Below are positions 59,201 to 64,000 of a stretch of DNA of 64,000 nucleotides, piece by piece. The notes beneath the pieces are model-generated. The model was not told the origin of the DNA. It saw nothing but the letters and a program-made list of their open reading frames with translations, and ran no database searches. This stretch comes from Toxonevra muliebris (lineage: Eukaryota > Arthropoda > Insecta > Diptera > Pallopteridae): assembly GCA_963691655.1 (NCBI GenBank), contig OY829328.1, positions 81,534,400-81,598,399 on the forward strand. Reading direction: 5' to 3'. The stretch's first letter is position 1; each line of letters starts with the position of its first letter. The translations under genes were made by a program, and so were the position numbers.

Positions 59201-62200
59201 ATACCTCAAATTCAATTGGTAGAATCATAGGGTATATTAGTGACATAGCACGCATGCTCGAATTCTTCAATGTTGCTCAAAGATGCCACCCCGGGTAGAG
59301 GGCACCTACGCTAAGGATGGAGTCTATTGGTGCTGTAGACCTTTTGGGCTTATATCTCGCGCTCCCCCCGCCCCCCTCTCTTCTTCTTCTTGGATCCGCT
59401 CGTGGCTGCTTTATGTGTTACTTACCAGCCGTTGACATTCGTTGCCCAGTTCGTTTTCTTCGTGTTAAAACTATAATAAATTATTGTAGAAAATAAAAAT
59501 AGTTTTCTTTTATTCTATTTTCACTTACGGTTTGCTCTGCGTTTTATCAACATTTGATCCACTATAACCACACAAATGTACAATATGTAAATGCACAGGT
59601 AAACTAGAAAAATACAAAAAAAACAAAAAAATGGAAATATTTTTGTTTGGTTTACTAGGTCGGACCGATTTTTTTCCAAATCCGTCATGAATTTTCTGAA
59701 AGGTCTTGAAAAGAAAGAAAATGCATTATACAGAGTTCAACTCTCAATGTTTCATTTTTTTGGGTGTGTGTGTGTAACTTTTAACGGTAACTTTTTACTC
59801 GGAAAAGAACTGCAGACAGTTAAGTCTATAAAAACAAATAAATGCATTATGATTAAATATGTCTTATTTTTTTATATAAACAATTTAAAAACTGTAGTTT
59901 TTAAGACCTTTCTGAAAATTCATGACTGACATAGCGTTAAAAATCCTCCATACAAATCGATCCGCCCTATACTGTACCCCATTGAATACTACCCTCTAGA
60001 ATTTCAACTTACTTATTAGTTCAGATAATGATATAGAGTTATCGTGTTTTATACAATAATCGATATAGACTATGCTCAAAAAGAGAAATAATATATCTCG
60101 TAGAAAATTTTCCGGCTGTGCAACAAACGGTACAAATGTCACAATAGACCCGGCAACGATTAAGCTCACAAATAATACTGACGAATAACTATTTGAAAAT
60201 AAACGTTCCGATTTGTGACTCATGCTAGCCAAATTTGTAAAGATATCCGGTGCACCATTACCAAAAGCCAATAATGTAACGCCAGCAACATTTTCATTCA
60301 GACCCAATAGGCGTGAGACCACAGTTAATGATGGACAAAAACTAGATAAACATATAATATAGTGGTAAGAAAGAAACTTTTCTTTTGTCTAATGTTATAA
60401 TTATTTAATGAATGAATATATGAATGAGGTGCCACGCCCAATTGCAATGACATCGAAGTTTGAGCTTGCTTTGTTGTATCTGCGCACATAAATTGTTTGC
60501 TGGTAGTAACATAGTAAGTAGGGCTGCCAACTCTACTGGTTTAAACCATAGTAATTTTTAGATGTTATGCACAAATTCTACAGGTTTACATATTTTTAAA
60601 AATTTATTTGAAAGAGTTCTATTTTTCAAAATTATCATTTTATATCTTATTACCCTCTTTAAATGAATATGCCCTACCACTAAGCGATCCAGAGATTTCT
60701 TAAGGCGGGGTTTTAATTTTTTCCCTTTTAAAAATAATTTTTGATTCATGAAAAACGATCACAATGTATAAGATTTTCATCATTAGGAGGGTTAACCCCA
60801 AATCGAATACACTGTACTGGTGGCAACTCAATTGCGACCTCAATTTCATTTGGCAATGCAAAATTTCGCTGCTATTTCTTTTTCCTGGAGTTGCCAAAAT
60901 CCTTTCAAAATTGTTTGTGCTGCCAAGATCAAAAGTAATTTAAAAATATTAACTACACAAGCTTGCGAATTTTTACTGTTTTTTAAGATGCAGTGGTCTT
61001 CCATGTAGACTTGTGGTCAGAATCAAAATCGAGATGCAGAATTTTTCTATCACGTCTAAATTTCGAATTCTTTAACCCAAAAGTGCGAGAATCTACCATT
61101 TCCTAACTAATATAAAGGGTTCGACTTAAAATGTTTAGATCATACTAAGGCAGTTTTTGATCCGATCCTTTAAATCATCAGAATTTTAAGAAACTGTGAC
61201 CTAAAAATGTAAAAATGCAAATTTCGATAGTTTTTTAAAATTTATTAAATCTAGAAAATTTATGATTTGTTCCACTAGGTTTGGCATAAACTACTATTAT
61301 TTGCCCTTTGAACTGCTTAAGTAAGTTTTTGATCCGATCTTGCAATTCATTACAATTTGAAAAAATCTAACCATGAAATGTAATAATGTAATGACGATTT
61401 TGTTTTTTTTTTAATTTGTGAAACTTGCGTTTCGAGCTCATGGTTCAAATATTTTTCCCCCCTGATAAGTGGCCATCCATAAATTGCGTAACGCAATTTT
61501 CGGTATTTTTCGCCCCTTCCCTTAAAATATAGACCCGCATGCCTTACAAGTTCTTTTCATTATTTCTTCTTGTTTCTTTGGGAAAGAATTGAAATTATCT
61601 CATCGATCAAAAGTATATAAATACAAAATAAATTAATTTGTTAAGTCACATTATCCCTGCCTTCCCCCCCCCCCCTCCCTGTCATACGACGTTTCATAGA
61701 GCCAGACTCCCCTAGGAGCGTTACGTAATTTATAGACGGTCTCTAATTCCGATACGATCATTTTTCGTTGGTGGCAAAATTAATGTTTAGATCTTCTGAT
61801 GATTTTAAGAATTAGATCAAAAACTGATTTAGTACAAATCAAAATTCTAGCGAAACTAGTAAAATAATTGTAGAATATTATTTATAGATTTTATAGATGA
61901 TAGAAAATAGCCAAAATTGGACTTTTCGCATTGTCGAGTTACGATTTCTCGAAACCCTGACGTAATAGAAAAAATTCTGCATTCTACACTTAGAAACTCA
62001 ATATTTGTTTTTAATAATTTACAACCTCGCTGGCCTGTGAATATTAATAAATATTAAAATGTACGGGTCTATTGGTTGAAAAAGTTGGCAGCCCTAGTCG
62101 CAACTGTAAGCCCCATTTAATAATTTCACTCATTTCATTCATTCAATTAAAACCTTTGACGTTGATTTGACTTACAATCCATCAGCAGTTAAGCCCAAAA

Positions 62201-62936
62201 CTATAAATAGAGCTAAACACACAAACAAAAGGAAAATCATGCTGAACATTGTTGCATAAATACTGTCGCCATCTATTTTGCAATACAATAAATTAACGTA
62301 ATCTACTACGAAGACATCTTTATGGCATTCCGCGGTTTGTTCAACATAAGCACAACGTTCCCCGTAGGGCAGAGTACTGACAATGGCACACGTGGGCTGA
62401 AATAAATGTTATTTATTTATTTATATCAATACTAGTCCAGAATTCGTCATAACAATTACGAAATCATAAAAATCCAATAAAATTCGTCAGCGGGAATTAA
62501 ACATAAAAATTTAAGTTCGATTTCATTGAACTTCCAGTTCGTAACTGTTACGAAAGATATAGGAATTTGAGTTTAATTGCAAGTGCAATTAGAATAACGA
62601 AATCACTGCTGTAAATCGGTCATTTCAAAAACACTGCCCGCGGGCAAATGCTGAGCATAAGCTCACACATGTTTAATAGTTGTAAATTGGGAGATCTGAA
62701 AATCTTCTCCTAATTATACGAAGTGAAAGTCGCAATGAGTACAAAAGCGAGCAAAAGTAATTCGATTCGAGTGATTGCGTCATCGAGTACATTCTCTTCA
62801 TATCTTCATGAATTTTTTGATATGTTTTATATTCTTTATTTCTACTTACCAGTTCTATTGCGGACACATAATTTTCATGCTTTTCAAAATGTGGTGATGT
62901 TTGATTTGTTGTGTTAAAGTTTTCATATAATACCAT
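50254..62936 (-). CDS. Na+/Ca2+ exchanger, NCLX (SLC8B1)/NCKX6-like
   Basis: Membrane antiporter swapping Na+ (or Li+) for Ca2+; relatives act in mitochondria or the plasma membrane. Nine exons: 62936-62850, 62396-62176, 60341-60013, 59603-59529, 58224-57877, 56509-56388, 56210-55976, 52778-52711 and 50481-50254. Every junction is GT-AG and all phases agree, giving 570 residues. The start has a good context (ATCAAAATGG). Residues 30-80 hold a Cys-rich outer segment (PTCAIV, ERCAYV, AECHKD, YCKIDG). The alpha-1 repeat (about 100-140) has FFCPSL and VAGVTLLAFGNGAPD (GNGAPD at 130-135). A cytosolic loop follows (about 235-300), then more membrane segments. The alpha-2 repeat (about 425-470) has LLACGNSIGDLVADLSLARQG; relatives usually have Trp where Cys 440 is. 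Exon 9 adds two further hydrophobic segments. Ion choice and location are inferred from the family. The splice model is mine and untested. Confidence 0.9.
50760..52450. repeat. 1.7-kb degenerate tandem repeat in exchanger intron 8
   Basis: Long array of a diverged 9-15-base motif such as CAAAATTCAGACCAAAA, almost all A, C, T-poor and G-poor on the plus strand. Some larger units repeat nearly exactly (for example around 51790-51850, 51870-51920 and 51935-52010, with ACAAAACTCAGACCTAAATT). It yields repetitive open frames but no protein. It ends cleanly at both sides. Confidence 0.85.
54261..54417 (-). mobile_element. LINE 3' end with 11-bp target duplication
   Basis: A 157-bp fragment matching, in reverse, the last part of the LINE at 39600-41070, beginning with GGTTAGGTTAGGTTGG. 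The direct repeat CAGTCACAATA flanks it (54250-54260 and 54418-54428). This is a 5'-truncated target-primed insertion in exchanger intron 7. Confidence 0.92.
55683..55934. mobile_element. MITE with about 46-bp inverted ends
   Basis: The ends TGGGTGGTTCCATGTCAGAT and their complement, continuing TTACAACTAAAATTTTAA, form long inverted repeats with two or three mismatches. TA lies on both sides (55681-55682 and 55935-55936). There is no coding capacity. It lies in exchanger intron 7, close to exon 7. Confidence 0.8.
56272..56355. mobile_element. 84-bp pogo-type MITE
   Basis: CAGTAGAACCTCGATTATTC at the left end and its near-complement at the right, flanked by TA (56270-56271 and 56356-56357). 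The end sequence is typical of pogo/Tigger-derived MITEs. It occupies about half of the 177-base exchanger intron 6. Confidence 0.85.
57467..57735. repeat. Short relative of the 18.1-19.2 kb repeat
   Basis: It begins AAAGCCGTATTTAGAGG and ends TATGAATATTTTCTTCCCAT. It matches the two ends of 18101-19160 and lacks the 0.78-kb middle. It lies in exchanger intron 5. Confidence 0.65.
58378..58492. repeat. 28-bp inverted repeat
   Basis: Arms 58378-58405 and 58465-58492 (TATTCTAAATATTCCC then AAATGAAATCC) are complementary with one mismatch, around a 59-base loop. It lies in exchanger intron 4. A MITE or fold-back element is likely. Confidence 0.75.
58740..59460. other. GC-richer insert in exchanger intron 4
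   Basis: This stretch is clearly richer in G and C than the rest of the intron. The minus-strand open frame 59126-58911 reads YQQILLGFNCLIEGFGLVL and has plausible protein composition, but I do not recognise it. It is probably a fragment of a retroelement gene. Confidence 0.35.
60521..62094. mobile_element. Candidate DNA element with 12-bp inverted ends and TA
   Basis: GGGCTGCCAACT at the left and its exact complement at the right, flanked by TA (60519-60520 and 62095-62096). It fills most of exchanger intron 2 and has another MITE inside. No transposase is recognised, so this is a tentative call. Confidence 0.45.
61471..61741. mobile_element. MITE with CCATAAATTGCGTAACGC ends
   Basis: Left arm 61471-61494 (GGCCATCCATAAATTGCG then TAACGC) and right arm 61718-61741 are complementary with a few differences. 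This end type is widespread in insect genomes. It is nested in the element at 60521-62094. Confidence 0.75.
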
Positions 62937-64000
62937 TTTGATTTGATGATGTTATTACATAAATACAAAATATAATAATTATAAAACACAAAGTATGGTT
63001 TATAAAACAAAGCAATAATCTCAGCACAAAAGAAAAAAACAAAACAAACAAAAAAATATATAAAATATGTTTATATTAAAATTTCAATGTTTTGAAGTTT
63101 AATAGTTTATTTATTAAACATTACTGCCATCTCTCGATAAAAAGGTTGAGATTAAAAAAAATTGCAGGTGCTTAAGGTTGGAGTCAATGCTAAAGTGAGG
63201 ATTTGAATCACTGCTGAACTTCACTCCAGTTCAGCATTACAGGGATGTTTGAAAAAGTGTTGCTAGAAGTAATTGAAGTATTTAAAATAAATGTTGAAAA
63301 TGGAAAATAACGACAGGTTGTGCCTAATTACACTTTACAACAGCAAAATAGTATTTAAGTTGTGGCCCAGTTTCTCTGGAGTATTTTTGGCCACTAATCA
63401 TGAATCCGGATTACGTGCGGTTTCACACTGGTTTCGTGTATATTCGTAAATCTTGGTTCATGGATGAAAATTTTTTTGCTTTTCTACACGAATTATGCAA
63501 TTTTAGGAGTTGTGGTTGAAAAAAAAAAATTCGTAAAACTCAAATTTTGCGTGTGTATGTATTGGTAGATCTTCGTTTTTACAAATAGTTATACCGTTTC
63601 GGCAATAAAAACGCGCTTGAAATATCATAAAGTTAAAACATATTTACTTATGTATATTTCAAAAATTTCAAATATTTGCTTAAACCCTTTTATAAGTTTA
63701 GTGCAAGAAAAGTGAGTCAGTGAGAAAACTAGCAGATCCAGAGGTCACAAAAGAGCTTTTAGATCTTCAGAACCAATGATAATAATCTCTAAAATATAAA
63801 TCAGGAAAGTGGAAGCTTTATATCCAAACTCCCCTCCTCATACCCTAGCCATAAGTTTCAGAAACTGCTACAGTTCCTACAGATTTCAAACAATCATTTA
63901 TCGCTCTATAACTTTTAGGATTTTTCTCAACTGAGGCCTACTCTTCTATAAATCTCCAAATTTTCTATTTCATTGAATTTCTAAACAGAAAAACAACACA
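62937..64000. other. Upstream region of the exchanger gene
   Basis: No gene is recognised. The 5' untranslated part of the exchanger gene probably begins here. Small features only, such as GCTGAACT...AGTTCAGC near 63210. Confidence 0.4.

Noticed and set aside
62723..62917. Plus-strand open frame opposite exchanger exon 1
   Set aside because: Antisense shadow of the real first exon, which has a good start context and splice donor.

Overview
This is AT-rich nuclear DNA from an insect, most likely a fly. The evidence is split genes with short GT-AG introns, mariner/Tc1-type transposons, RNase H-bearing LINEs with CCTAA-repeat 3' ends, a tRNA-derived SINE and many MITEs. The species cannot be fixed from the sequence; a higher fly, possibly a tephritid, is a guess.

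0.4-17.8 kb and 32.0-38.5 kb hold an expanded cathepsin L-like cysteine protease cluster. Six genes can be assembled exon by exon: A 436-1660 (-), B 4662-5869 (-), C 9645-10847 (+), D 13704-14922 (-), E 32135-33341 (+), F 36844-37998 (+). A degenerate seventh copy lies at about 11.54-11.81 kb. A/B and E/F are head-to-tail, B/C is a head-to-head inverted duplication, and C/D is tail-to-tail with a truncated DD37D transposon at the junction. The genes were copied together with about 3 kb of flank containing a dead jockey-type LINE. Shared deletions and insertions in the flanks give the order of duplication. The copies differ mainly at the intron 3 boundary beside the active-site cysteine: F has lost that intron and exonised a remnant, A has two extra residues and D has one.

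17.8-31.9 kb separates the two halves of the cluster. It holds a GC-edged repeat, a nearly complete DD37D (maT-like) element, a pogo-like element with a zinc-finger fragment, a broken mariner sitting in a duplicated sequence whose other copy preserves the empty site, a strong 25-bp hairpin, two copies of a 0.46-kb repeat, and a poly(A/T) minisatellite. No host gene was recognised there.

38.5-50 kb is gene-poor and holds four 5'-truncated or decayed LINE fragments, repeat ends that bracket one of them, and small inverted repeats.

50.25-62.94 kb (-) is the only other host gene: a nine-exon Na+/Ca2+ exchanger of the NCLX (SLC8B1)/NCKX6 type. All splice phases agree and give a 570-residue protein with both alpha repeats. 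Its introns carry a 1.7-kb degenerate tandem repeat, a 157-bp LINE 3' end with an 11-bp target duplication, and several MITEs. 62.94-64.0 kb is its upstream region, with nothing recognisable.
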